Positions 25,567 through 33,208 of a stretch of 64,000 nucleotides of DNA are shown here, piece after piece (the first letter of the stretch is position 1; each line of letters opens with the position of its first letter). Position numbers and translations under genes: made by a program. The notes beneath the pieces are model-generated. The model had not been told where the DNA came from. It ran no database searches and worked only from the letters and a program-made list of their open reading frames with translations. This stretch comes from Lachnospira rogosae. GTDB taxonomy: Bacteria > Bacillota > Clostridia > Lachnospirales > Lachnospiraceae. The stretch lies in NCBI RefSeq assembly GCF_040096455.1, contig NZ_JBBMER010000002.1, positions 248,001-312,000 on the forward strand. Direction: 5' to 3'.

Positions 25567-26058
25567 TTATTTTAAATTTGCAGCACCACGAGCAAGTCCA
25601 GTTATTCCAGTTCTTGCGAGTTCTGTAATTTTAAAACCATCAAGTAATGCGATAAATGAATCTATCTTGCTCTGGCTTCCTGTAAGCGAAATAATAAGAG
25701 AATTCTTAGCAACATCTACTATATTAGCCCTGTATATATCTGCCATAGTTGTTATCTGCTGTCTTTCCTCTCTTGTACATAATACCTTGATAAGAACAAG
25801 TTCCCTGCATACAGATTCATCATGAGGAAGTTCTACGATTTCCTTTACATCAATAAGCTTAGCAAGCTGCTTTTCAATCTGCTCAAGAATATCATCATCA
25901 CCTGTTACTGTTATTGTCATTCTTGAAAGCTTAGGGTCAAGTGTCTCACCAACTGTAAGACTGTCAATATTATAGCCTCTTCGGCTGAATAAGCCTGCTA
26001 CACGACTAAGAACACCTGATGAATTGTCTACTAGAATTGAAAATACTGCTCTTCTCAT
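25567..26058 (-). CDS. ilvN: Acetolactate synthase regulatory subunit
   Basis: The small subunit of acetohydroxyacid synthase confers valine feedback inhibition and raises activity of the large subunit. The ACT domain is at residues 1-75 (NSSGVLSRVAGLFSRRGYNIDSL), with the second regulatory domain after about 80. I place the start at ATG 26058 (163 aa), which has an ideal GGAGGAAAGAG site; an in-frame ATG at 26073 has none. The catalytic subunit ilvB is not adjacent. The 43-bp gap to the ABC ATPase gene leaves little room for a leader, so it may be read from upstream. Confidence 0.96.
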   Translation of the reverse strand: MRRAVFSILVDNSSGVLSRVAGLFSRRGYNIDSLTVGETLDPKLSRMTITVTGDDDILEQIEKQLAKLIDVKEIVELPHDESVCRELVLIKVLCTREERQQITTMADIYRANIVDVAKNSLIISLTGSQSKIDSFIALLDGFKITELARTGITGLARGAANLK

Positions 26059-26101
26059 ATCTCTTTCCTCCATACTGCCAATATATGACAGTCATCTAAA
26101 A

Positions 26102-26746
26102 TCACACATTATTGTAGCAACTGCCAGCTTTATTGTCAACAAAAAGCACATTAGCTCTTAATTTTTTTACATCTTCCTCATCGTGTGTGGATATTATCAC
26201 AATACGATTATTGATATTATTAATTATATAATTAATAACATTATCTTTGGTAACTTCATCAAGACCTGCAAATGGCTCGTCCATAATAACTATATCCGAT
26301 TCAGCCATCACTGCCCTTACAATCTCAACACGCCTCTTCATGCCACCGCTTAATTCACTACAAGGCTTATCTAGTGCCTCTTTGTCAAGAAGCTTTAAAA
26401 GCTCACTCTTTACAGCAAAAGCCACGTCTTTGGCAGAATTCTTCTTATTCTTCTTTAGCACCATTTTTACATTAATCACTGGTGACAGGTGTTCTATAAG
26501 CCTGCAATCCTGAAATACTGCTGAAAGCACTGGCTTAACGCTTTGTCCATTATCATTAACGAATTCCACTATGCCTTTATCCGTCTTTTCAACTCCCATT
26601 ATAATATTAAGCAGTGTCGTCTTTCCAGCTCCTGATTGTCCCCTGATACAGGTTATCTTAGATGAAGTAAATTCTGCATTAGCATTAGCAAGGACTGTGA
26701 TGTCATTGTACTTCTTTGATATATCTGATAATTTTAATGTTTTCAT
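26102..26746 (-). CDS. ABC transporter ATP-binding protein (SsuB/TauB type)
   Basis: This 214 aa ATPase subunit has Walker A RGQSGAGKTTLLN near residue 34, signature LSGGMKRRVEIVRA near 128, Walker B IVIMDEPFAGLDE near 152 and the switch histidine in ISTHDEED. It groups with the nitrate/sulfonate/taurine/THI5 importers by its pairing with the permease 22 bp upstream. It is a little shorter than the usual 240-260 aa because the C-terminal end is trimmed. No solute-binding protein lies in this cluster; a candidate is at 42461. Confidence 0.88.
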   Translation of the reverse strand: MKTLKLSDISKKYNDITVLANANAEFTSSKITCIRGQSGAGKTTLLNIIMGVEKTDKGIVEFVNDNGQSVKPVLSAVFQDCRLIEHLSPVINVKMVLKKNKKNSAKDVAFAVKSELLKLLDKEALDKPCSELSGGMKRRVEIVRAVMAESDIVIMDEPFAGLDEVTKDNVINYIINNINNRIVIISTHDEEDVKKLRANVLFVDNKAGSCYNNV

Positions 26747-26767
26747 ATTTTTACCAATTTAATAATT

Positions 26768-27529
26768 TTATATATGCTGTATGCACTTATATAGCATCTT
26801 CGCAAGCCATATTATACATTTTTCTATAACAAGGCTCACCACAATTACAACTATGCTCCACGAGAATAACTCAGCAGATAAAAGATACATTTTGGCATAG
26901 TACATCTGCGTACCGATTGTCCCTGTCACAAGCCCTATTATCTCTGCCGATATTCCAGCTTTAAAGCACATTCCGGCTGCCACCTTTAACTGTGCTGTAA
27001 TATACGGATATACACCTGTAAGATATACATATCTGAATGTGTTAAATGCAGTCATATCATATACTCTGGCAAGTTCTATCTGCTTGTTATCTGTATTATC
27101 AATGCCTTCTTTTACGCCTGTCGTAATCATTGGTATTACAACCATTGCACTGATAATAAATGTAACATTTTTAGAACCCCACCACATAAGCACAAGTATT
27201 ATAAATGCCGCAACCGGAAGGGATTTCATTAACTGTACGGCAATGCCGAGCCACTCCTTTAAAAAATCAAACCGTGCAGACAATATTCCTGCACATATTC
27301 CAATCAGACAGCCAGCAAGCATACCCGACATAATATGCATAACACTTAAATACAGTATCCCATAGAACTGCCTTGTAACAAGCATACCCGCCAGTGTCCT
27401 TAATACAGTAACAGGACTTGCAAGCAAAAGCTCAAGTCCTGTCATCACACTGGCAATCTGCCATATTATCAGCCACAAAGATACTGCCGCCAGCCTTTTT
27501 ATAAGCTTATTAATCTTATCCGGCTTCAT
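26768..27529 (-). CDS. ABC transporter permease (SsuC/TauC type)
   Basis: This 253 aa inner-membrane permease has about six hydrophobic helices. The EAA-loop region falls near residues 150-180 (ELARVYDMTAFNTFRYVYLTG), where it should contact the ATPase. The family handles sulfonates, nitrate, taurine or pyrimidine precursors; the ligand cannot be told from the sequence. Its start overlaps the end of the CBS gene by 14 bp, implying translational coupling. AAGGG lies just before ATG 27529. Confidence 0.88.
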   Translation of the reverse strand: MKPDKINKLIKRLAAVSLWLIIWQIASVMTGLELLLASPVTVLRTLAGMLVTRQFYGILYLSVMHIMSGMLAGCLIGICAGILSARFDFLKEWLGIAVQLMKSLPVAAFIILVLMWWGSKNVTFIISAMVVIPMITTGVKEGIDNTDNKQIELARVYDMTAFNTFRYVYLTGVYPYITAQLKVAAGMCFKAGISAEIIGLVTGTIGTQMYYAKMYLLSAELFSWSIVVIVVSLVIEKCIIWLAKMLYKCIQHI

Positions 27530-28415
27530 TACCCTTATCCTTCTTATCAGCTTTACTCACAAGCACCTTCTGAATCATCTTATTGCCAACAGATAATATG
27601 CGGAATATATATCCCCCACACTCTGTTTCAAACTCTTCATTCTCATCAGGAATCTTACCAAGCTTATATATAAGATATCCATTGATAGTATCAATATCTT
27701 CACAGTCAAACTTAATATCAAGCTTCTCTTCAATATCTTCAAGAGGTGTCTGGCCGTCCATCTCGTAACTTCCATCAGAAAGCTGTCTTATCTGCTCCTC
27801 TTCCTCGTCATATTCATCAAAAATATTACCTACTATCTCTTCAAGTATATCTTCCATTGTAATAATTCCTGTTGTCTGTCCATACTCATCAACAACAACA
27901 GCAAAATGATTCTTCTTTGACTGCATTTCCTTAAACAATACACTTATGCTTCTTGTCTCTGGAATACAGAATGGGTCAAACATAACCTGATTTTTAACCT
28001 GATAAAGCTTCTTATCCTTATCACTGCCTTTAACGTATACCTTCAGAAGATCTCTGATATGTAATATGCCAATTATGTTATCAATATCATCATCATATAC
28101 AGGATATCTTGAGTAGCTTTCTTCCATCACTATATCAAATGCCTCTTTAACTGTAAGTGAGGCATCAAGTGCTACTATGTTCTTCCTGTGGGTCATAACA
28201 TCTGATGCCTGCTTCTCGGCAAATTCAAATATATTGCCAATCATCTCAGCTTCATTCTCAGCTATAACTCCCTGTTCATGGCTTTCATTAACCATATCCA
28301 TAATCTCTTCTGTTACATCTTCGTCGCGTTTTCCTTTAGTAAGCTTCTTAAATAAGCCAGAAAACAATCCTTGGTTCCCATCCGCGGGATGACCATCATT
28401 CATAGTTATATCCAT
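27516..28415 (-). CDS. CBS-pair / CorC_HlyC domain protein
   Basis: This 299 aa cytoplasmic protein has an N-terminal acidic/lysine-rich segment, a Bateman module of two CBS domains (DVMTHRKNIVALDASLTV near residue 70 to MEDILEEIVGNIFDE near 190), and a C-terminal CorC_HlyC domain with GYLIYKLGKIPDENEEF. It lacks the DUF21 membrane domain of full-length CNNM/HlyC relatives, like E. coli CorC (YbeX), which is linked to metal-ion homeostasis and envelope stress. The hemolysin name is historical. The ribosome site AAAGGA is very close to ATG 28415, so the in-frame ATG at 28403 may also be used. Confidence 0.88.
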   Translation of the reverse strand: MDITMNDGHPADGNQGLFSGLFKKLTKGKRDEDVTEEIMDMVNESHEQGVIAENEAEMIGNIFEFAEKQASDVMTHRKNIVALDASLTVKEAFDIVMEESYSRYPVYDDDIDNIIGILHIRDLLKVYVKGSDKDKKLYQVKNQVMFDPFCIPETRSISVLFKEMQSKKNHFAVVVDEYGQTTGIITMEDILEEIVGNIFDEYDEEEEQIRQLSDGSYEMDGQTPLEDIEEKLDIKFDCEDIDTINGYLIYKLGKIPDENEEFETECGGYIFRILSVGNKMIQKVLVSKADKKDKGNEAG

Positions 28416-28489
28416 TTCCTTTCGTTATTTAGATAATTATATTATTATATAATCATTCCCTATAGAATACCATATATTCTATTATATCG

Positions 28490-28846
28490 TCAATCTTGTT
28501 TCAGGTTCATCTCAAGACTAACCCTCAATGCCTTGTCAACCTGATTAATTATCTCATTATCAAGATGACATACTTTATCTTTGAGTCTTTTCTTGTCTAT
28601 TGTTCTTAACTGTTCCAGCAATATAACTGAATCTTTTACGATATCGTAATGACACGCATCAATCTCAACGTGCGTTGGCAGCTTAGCTTTATTCATCTTG
28701 GATGTTATAGCTGCACATATAACTGTCGGACTATGCCTGTTGCCTGTATCATTCTGAATTATAAGAACAGGTCTTATACCTCCCTGTTCAGAACCTACCA
28801 CAGGTCTTAAATCTGCATAAAATATATCCCCACGTTTAATTACCAC
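28490..28846 (-). CDS. ndoA: MazF/PemK-family mRNA interferase (EndoA)
   Basis: This 118 aa endoribonuclease cleaves single-stranded mRNA at short motifs. The opening RGDIFYADLRPVVGSEQGG and RPVLIIQNDTGNRHSPTVI match Firmicutes EndoA/NdoA over the whole length, including the catalytic Arg and Thr region. It follows alr by 134 bp, the same order as B. subtilis alr-ndoAI-ndoA, but I find no antitoxin reading frame in the gap. Either the antitoxin lies elsewhere or is absent, as reported for some solitary clostridial homologues. Confidence 0.93.
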   Translation of the reverse strand: MVIKRGDIFYADLRPVVGSEQGGIRPVLIIQNDTGNRHSPTVICAAITSKMNKAKLPTHVEIDACHYDIVKDSVILLEQLRTIDKKRLKDKVCHLDNEIINQVDKALRVSLEMNLKQD

Positions 28847-28980
28847 TTATATCACACTCCCAAAGCATTTACTTAATTGTTTATACTCAAAGTATTGCCA
28901 AGGTTTCTGACGTGTATTCAATTATTTTGCAGGTTTGTTATTTAATAATTTTATGAAAATGCTGTATATTCCACTACTTC

Positions 28981-30165
28981 TTAATCTGTTATTAACTTCC
29001 AGTTCTCATGAAAATAATCATGACTTCCAATATATTGTCCATTAAGATAATAATTTCTTGGAATTCTCTTGCCAAGGTCACACACAAATTCATAATTAAA
29101 TGTTCCTGCTAAAGCAGCAATCTCTTCAACTGTAATCTCTGCATCCTTGTCTTTTCCTACTAATGTTACAACATCACCACGATTTACAGGACCTATATCT
29201 GTAACATCTACCATCATCTGGTCCATACATACCCTTCCTGTTATAGGAGCTTTCTTACCATTAATAAGCACATATCCCTTTGATGATAATGACCTTGGAT
29301 ATCCATCGCCATATCCCACTGTTACAGTTGCAAGCACTGTTTCTCTCTTAGTTTCAAATGTTCCGCCGTAACCTATCTTTTCTCCTGCTGGAACTGTCTT
29401 TACCATAGCCACATGGCTTTTGAGCTGTAGTGCTGGTTTCAGTGCTACTGCTGACTTATCCACTTCATCTGATGGATACATTCCATATAAAGCAATTCCA
29501 AGTCGCACCATTCCATGATTAGCCTGTGGCATATCTATAATAGCTGCACTGTTGGATACATGCTTTATCTCAAATGATATACCTTCTTTCTTCAACGCAT
29601 CGTCAAAAGCATCATACTTTGCAATCTGTCTTAATGCAGCGGTCTTATCCTTCTCATCAGCAGTTGCAAGATGTGTAAACAGGCCTCTTGCATTGAGTGC
29701 CTTTAAATTCTTTATCTTTTTAACTATCTCAACACCACTTTCATCTGGCTCAAGACCTATTCTTCTCATTCCGGTATCAACCTTGATATGGCAGAAAGCT
29801 ACCTTTCCAAGCCTTAAGGCAACATCATTAAGTGCCTTGGCTGTCTCATAGTCAAATACTGTTGCATCTATTTCATTCTTAACCAATGCCTCATATTCCT
29901 CAGGCTCAACATAGCCTAATATAAGTATTGGCTTATTAATTCCATTTTCTCTTAAATTAACAGCTTCATCCAGCGTAGCAACTGCATATCCATATACTAA
30001 ATCTCTTACTGCCTTGGATACAGCCACATCTCCGTGTCCATAGCCATCTGCTTTAACAACTGCAAGTGCCTTTGTTGAAGGTTCTGTCTTGCTCATAAGC
30101 TCAATACAATTAGCCCTGATTGCATCCAGATCTACATCTGCATATACTCTGTAATACTTACTCAT
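28981..30165 (-). CDS. alr: Alanine racemase
   Basis: Alr makes D-alanine for peptidoglycan. This 394 aa PLP enzyme carries the Schiff-base lysine in AVVKADGYGHGDVAV near residue 38 and the catalytic tyrosine region in IGYGGTFETKRETVLATV near 265. Length is normal. ATG at 30165 overlaps the nnr stop by one base, so the two are co-translated. Upstream members of the unit are nnr, a coiled-coil protein and rex. Confidence 0.97.
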   Translation of the reverse strand: MSKYYRVYADVDLDAIRANCIELMSKTEPSTKALAVVKADGYGHGDVAVSKAVRDLVYGYAVATLDEAVNLRENGINKPILILGYVEPEEYEALVKNEIDATVFDYETAKALNDVALRLGKVAFCHIKVDTGMRRIGLEPDESGVEIVKKIKNLKALNARGLFTHLATADEKDKTAALRQIAKYDAFDDALKKEGISFEIKHVSNSAAIIDMPQANHGMVRLGIALYGMYPSDEVDKSAVALKPALQLKSHVAMVKTVPAGEKIGYGGTFETKRETVLATVTVGYGDGYPRSLSSKGYVLINGKKAPITGRVCMDQMMVDVTDIGPVNRGDVVTLVGKDKDAEITVEEIAALAGTFNYEFVCDLGKRIPRNYYLNGQYIGSHDYFHENWKLITD

Positions 30166-31796
30166 TATTCACCTCTTGCTTTTATAAGCACATTTTTTAT
30201 ATTGTCAATAATATCGCCCGCAACCATAGAATACTTACCATTACTTAAGGCAGCTTCATCTCCTGCACAGCCGTGTATATATACGCCAAGTGCTGAAGCT
30301 TCAAAAGTAGTAAGTCCCTGTGCCATAAGTCCTGTTATTATGCCTGAAAGCACATCTCCCGAACCTCCTGTTGCCATTCCATCATTGCCTGACATATTAA
30401 TATACACTCTTTCTCCATCAGAAACAATAGTTCTTGCATCTTTTAATACACATACGCAATTATGTTCTCTTGAATATGTTCTTGCTGTATCTATAGGATT
30501 ATTCTTTATCACCGCAATATCAAGTCCTGTAAGACGTGACATTTCTCCTATGTGTGGTGTAACGACAACATTCTTATCTGACATATCATCTTTATATGAA
30601 GCATTACCACTATTGCCGCCAGCTTCATAGTCTACATCATCATTACTGCCATCAAGTTCAATTTTATATTGGGCGATTATATTAAGGGCATCTGCATCAT
30701 ACAGCTTTTTAATATTCTTCTTTGCTGACACACTTCTTACAAGCTTTACTGCACTTTCTTCCATAGACAGCCCCGGACCTATGCACACAACATCTGCCCA
30801 GCAGATACATTTATCCACTAATGTCTCTGTATTCTTAACAAAATCTCCACATTCCTCATCAGTATCATATGTATCAACAATACATTCCATATTGCCCGTT
30901 ATAACTGCTGTACGGTTGCTTATATGCGTAAGGGTTCTTACAAGCCCTGCACCTATACGTGCCGCCGCTCTTGAACTTAATACTGCTGCACCTCCATAAA
31001 GCCTTGAACCAGCTATTACAAGTGCCTTTCCAAATGTTCCTTTATTGCCATCAGGCTTTCTTAGCGGAAGCATATCAGATATATCACTATAATCATATGT
31101 GAAAATATCCCTTGTCATATCCGGGTATTGTGCAAAACCTATATCTTTTCTTATAATCTTCCCACAATATGAAGCTGCTGGATATAATATATGTCCGATT
31201 TTTTCAAATCCAAAGGTAACTGTTATATCAGCATTAACCGCAGATCCCATAACCACACCTGTCGATGCACTTATACCTGATGGTATGTCAACAGCCACAA
31301 CAAGCCTGTTTCCATTATTGTCGCTATTCTGTGTATACTGTGAACGCACTGATGTACTGCATTTATTAATTGTATCTACTACTATTCTGGCCTCTCCTGC
31401 CAGTTCTCTTGATAAGCCATTGCCAAATAAGGCATCTACAATAACCCCATATTTAGAAAAATCCGGGCTATTAATACATTCTATGCCCAGATTCTTTATT
31501 ATGTTCAATTGTATATCGAATTCTTTGGTAGAAGCGTGTGAGTTAATTATATACACATCCACATTGTAGCCCTTAAGATAAAGCTGTCTTGCCACCGCAA
31601 GTCCATCTGCCCCATTATTGCCACGTCCACATACGCATATAATGTCTGTATGTATATTTCCTTTAACCTTGCTTTCAATAGCTTCTGTCACTGAGAGTGC
31701 GGCTCTTTCCATAAGCACAACTGATGGTATACCAAGAGTATTAATTGAATAAGAATCCACATTCTTCATAGAAGCCGCATCTAATACATATCTCAT
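30165..31796 (-). CDS. nnr: Bifunctional NAD(P)H-hydrate epimerase / ADP-dependent dehydratase
   Basis: Nnr repairs hydrated NADH and NADPH. The 543 aa chain is the fused form: an N-terminal YjeF epimerase domain (residues 1-230, with GRGNNGADGLAVARQL and AVDIPSGISASTG) and a C-terminal ribokinase-like dehydratase (240-540, with VTPHIGEMSRLTG and the GSGDVLSGIITGLMAQG ATP/ADP-binding motif). An Asn/Asp/Gly-rich insert sits near residue 395. It overlaps its neighbours by one base on both sides. Confidence 0.95.
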   Translation of the reverse strand: MRYVLDAASMKNVDSYSINTLGIPSVVLMERAALSVTEAIESKVKGNIHTDIICVCGRGNNGADGLAVARQLYLKGYNVDVYIINSHASTKEFDIQLNIIKNLGIECINSPDFSKYGVIVDALFGNGLSRELAGEARIVVDTINKCSTSVRSQYTQNSDNNGNRLVVAVDIPSGISASTGVVMGSAVNADITVTFGFEKIGHILYPAASYCGKIIRKDIGFAQYPDMTRDIFTYDYSDISDMLPLRKPDGNKGTFGKALVIAGSRLYGGAAVLSSRAAARIGAGLVRTLTHISNRTAVITGNMECIVDTYDTDEECGDFVKNTETLVDKCICWADVVCIGPGLSMEESAVKLVRSVSAKKNIKKLYDADALNIIAQYKIELDGSNDDVDYEAGGNSGNASYKDDMSDKNVVVTPHIGEMSRLTGLDIAVIKNNPIDTARTYSREHNCVCVLKDARTIVSDGERVYINMSGNDGMATGGSGDVLSGIITGLMAQGLTTFEASALGVYIHGCAGDEAALSNGKYSMVAGDIIDNIKNVLIKARGE

Positions 31797-32416
31797 TACT
31801 GCTTATCTCCTACATTGCCTTCATTAATTCTGTCAACTGCACTACAATTCTCAGGTCCGATAATATCGTGTATAAGAGAATACATATTATTATTAACAGT
31901 TTCTTTATCCTGTTTTATAAGAATATTCTTCTTAAGCTTGACTCTTGTAGCATTAATCCACTTATCAAGTACCTCTATATCCTCTGTATTGGCATTCATT
32001 CTGTCATAGCAGGCTTTAAGTGTCTCTGTAAGAAGCTTCTCGTTAGCCCTTGCCAATTCTCTTGGTACTTCTAAGAGTTCATCTTCAAGCGAAGCTATCT
32101 TGTCATTAGACTCCTGTATAAGTCTTTGGTTCTGGCTCATACGCTTCTGCTTCTGCCTGCTTGAATCATCATCTTCCATATTCTCAACAACATCATTGAT
32201 AAGCTGCTTTTTAAGCTTCTTGATGTCTTTAATGTCATTATTAATTCTTCCCTGCTTCTTAAGCAGTTCATTAACCTGTTTCTCCCAATACGCAATCTCA
32301 TCTGTCTTATTCTTCTCGTTAATAAGGTGATACCATCGCTCATCAAGCGTAAGAATCGGAATATTCTTAAATACATCACTATTCTTTAACAATTCATAAG
32401 TTATCTTAGACACCAT
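31796..32416 (-). CDS. Coiled-coil protein of unknown function
   Basis: I do not recognise the family. The protein (206 aa from ATG 32416) starts with a globular segment (ILTLDERWYHLI) and then has a long, highly charged coiled coil over residues 38-145, rich in Lys, Asn, Asp and Glu, ending with a short helical tail (NNMYSLIHDIIGPEN). No signal peptide or membrane helix. GGGGGAA precedes ATG 32416, so I prefer it to the TTG one codon earlier. Wedged between rex and nnr with 26-bp and 1-bp junctions, it is firmly part of the unit. Function cannot be inferred from the sequence. Confidence 0.85.
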   Translation of the reverse strand: MVSKITYELLKNSDVFKNIPILTLDERWYHLINEKNKTDEIAYWEKQVNELLKKQGRINNDIKDIKKLKKQLINDVVENMEDDDSSRQKQKRMSQNQRLIQESNDKIASLEDELLEVPRELARANEKLLTETLKACYDRMNANTEDIEVLDKWINATRVKLKKNILIKQDKETVNNNMYSLIHDIIGPENCSAVDRINEGNVGDKQ

Positions 32417-32442
32417 CAATTCCCCCTTTGGATTTAATATCT

Positions 32443-33078
32443 TTATGAGTGCTTATTGGCAATTGTGTAAGAAAGTCTCATAAGGCTTTCTGATAAATGT
32501 ACATTCTCAACTATTACGTCATCTGGCAGATTAAGATCTGTATGTGCGAAATTCCATATAGCCTTAATTCCTGCATCTGCAACCTGCTTTCCGATTTCCT
32601 TAGCCGCCTGCTTTGGTATTGTCAGTGCAACTATCTCTATATCGTTCTTATGTATAAAATCGGCAAGTTGATCCATCATCATTATATCTATTCCGTGAAT
32701 GCTTTCACCTTTAAGCTCTGGATTGTTATCAAATACGCCGCATATAACAAAACCACGCTTCTCAAAGTCTGTATAATTAACAATAGCACGTCCAAGGTTA
32801 CCAGCACCTATTATTATCATATTATGCTTCCTGTCTATTCCAAGTATCTTGCCTATCTCATCATAAAGATACTTCACATTATATCCATATCCCTGCTGTC
32901 CAAAACCTCCGAAATTATTGAGGTCCTGTCTTATCTGTGATGCTGTAACTTTCATTCTCACACTTAAATCTTTAGATGAAATCCTCTGAACACCACTTTC
33001 TATAAGTTCGCCCAGATATCTGTAATATCTTGGCAATCTTCTTATAACAGCCGATGAAATCTTCTTATTCTCTTCCAT
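32443..33078 (-). CDS. rex: Redox-sensing transcriptional repressor Rex
   Basis: Rex senses the NADH/NAD+ ratio and represses fermentation and hydrogen genes. The N-terminal winged helix (AVIRRLPRYYRYLGELIESG, then VTASQIRQDLNNFGGFGQQG) is followed by a Rossmann domain with IIGAGNLGRAIVNY near residue 90. I start at ATG 33078 (211 aa), which has GGAG at good spacing; an in-frame ATG at 33090 has AGGA directly abutting. No TTGTTAANNNNTTAACAA-type Rex site was found upstream in the window. First gene of the rex-coil-nnr-alr unit. Confidence 0.96.
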   Translation of the reverse strand: MEENKKISSAVIRRLPRYYRYLGELIESGVQRISSKDLSVRMKVTASQIRQDLNNFGGFGQQGYGYNVKYLYDEIGKILGIDRKHNMIIIGAGNLGRAIVNYTDFEKRGFVICGVFDNNPELKGESIHGIDIMMMDQLADFIHKNDIEIVALTIPKQAAKEIGKQVADAGIKAIWNFAHTDLNLPDDVIVENVHLSESLMRLSYTIANKHS

Positions 33079-33117
33079 AACATTCTCCATTCCTGTGCAA
33101 TACTGCTACGAAAAGGA

Positions 33118-33149
33118 GATGGGAAACCTGTAATTACCAGCTTCCCATC
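33118..33149 (-). terminator. Hairpin between metH and rex
   Basis: GATGGGAA (33118-33125) and TTCCCATC (33142-33149) form an 8-bp stem. In the leftward transcript a short T-run (CCTTTTC) follows. It would end the helicase-metH unit before rex. Confidence 0.55.
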
Positions 33150-33208
33150 AGCCTTCAAAATTAATGTTAATTATATAACTATTTTGCTAAAAAGTAAAGA
33201 AATGTACT

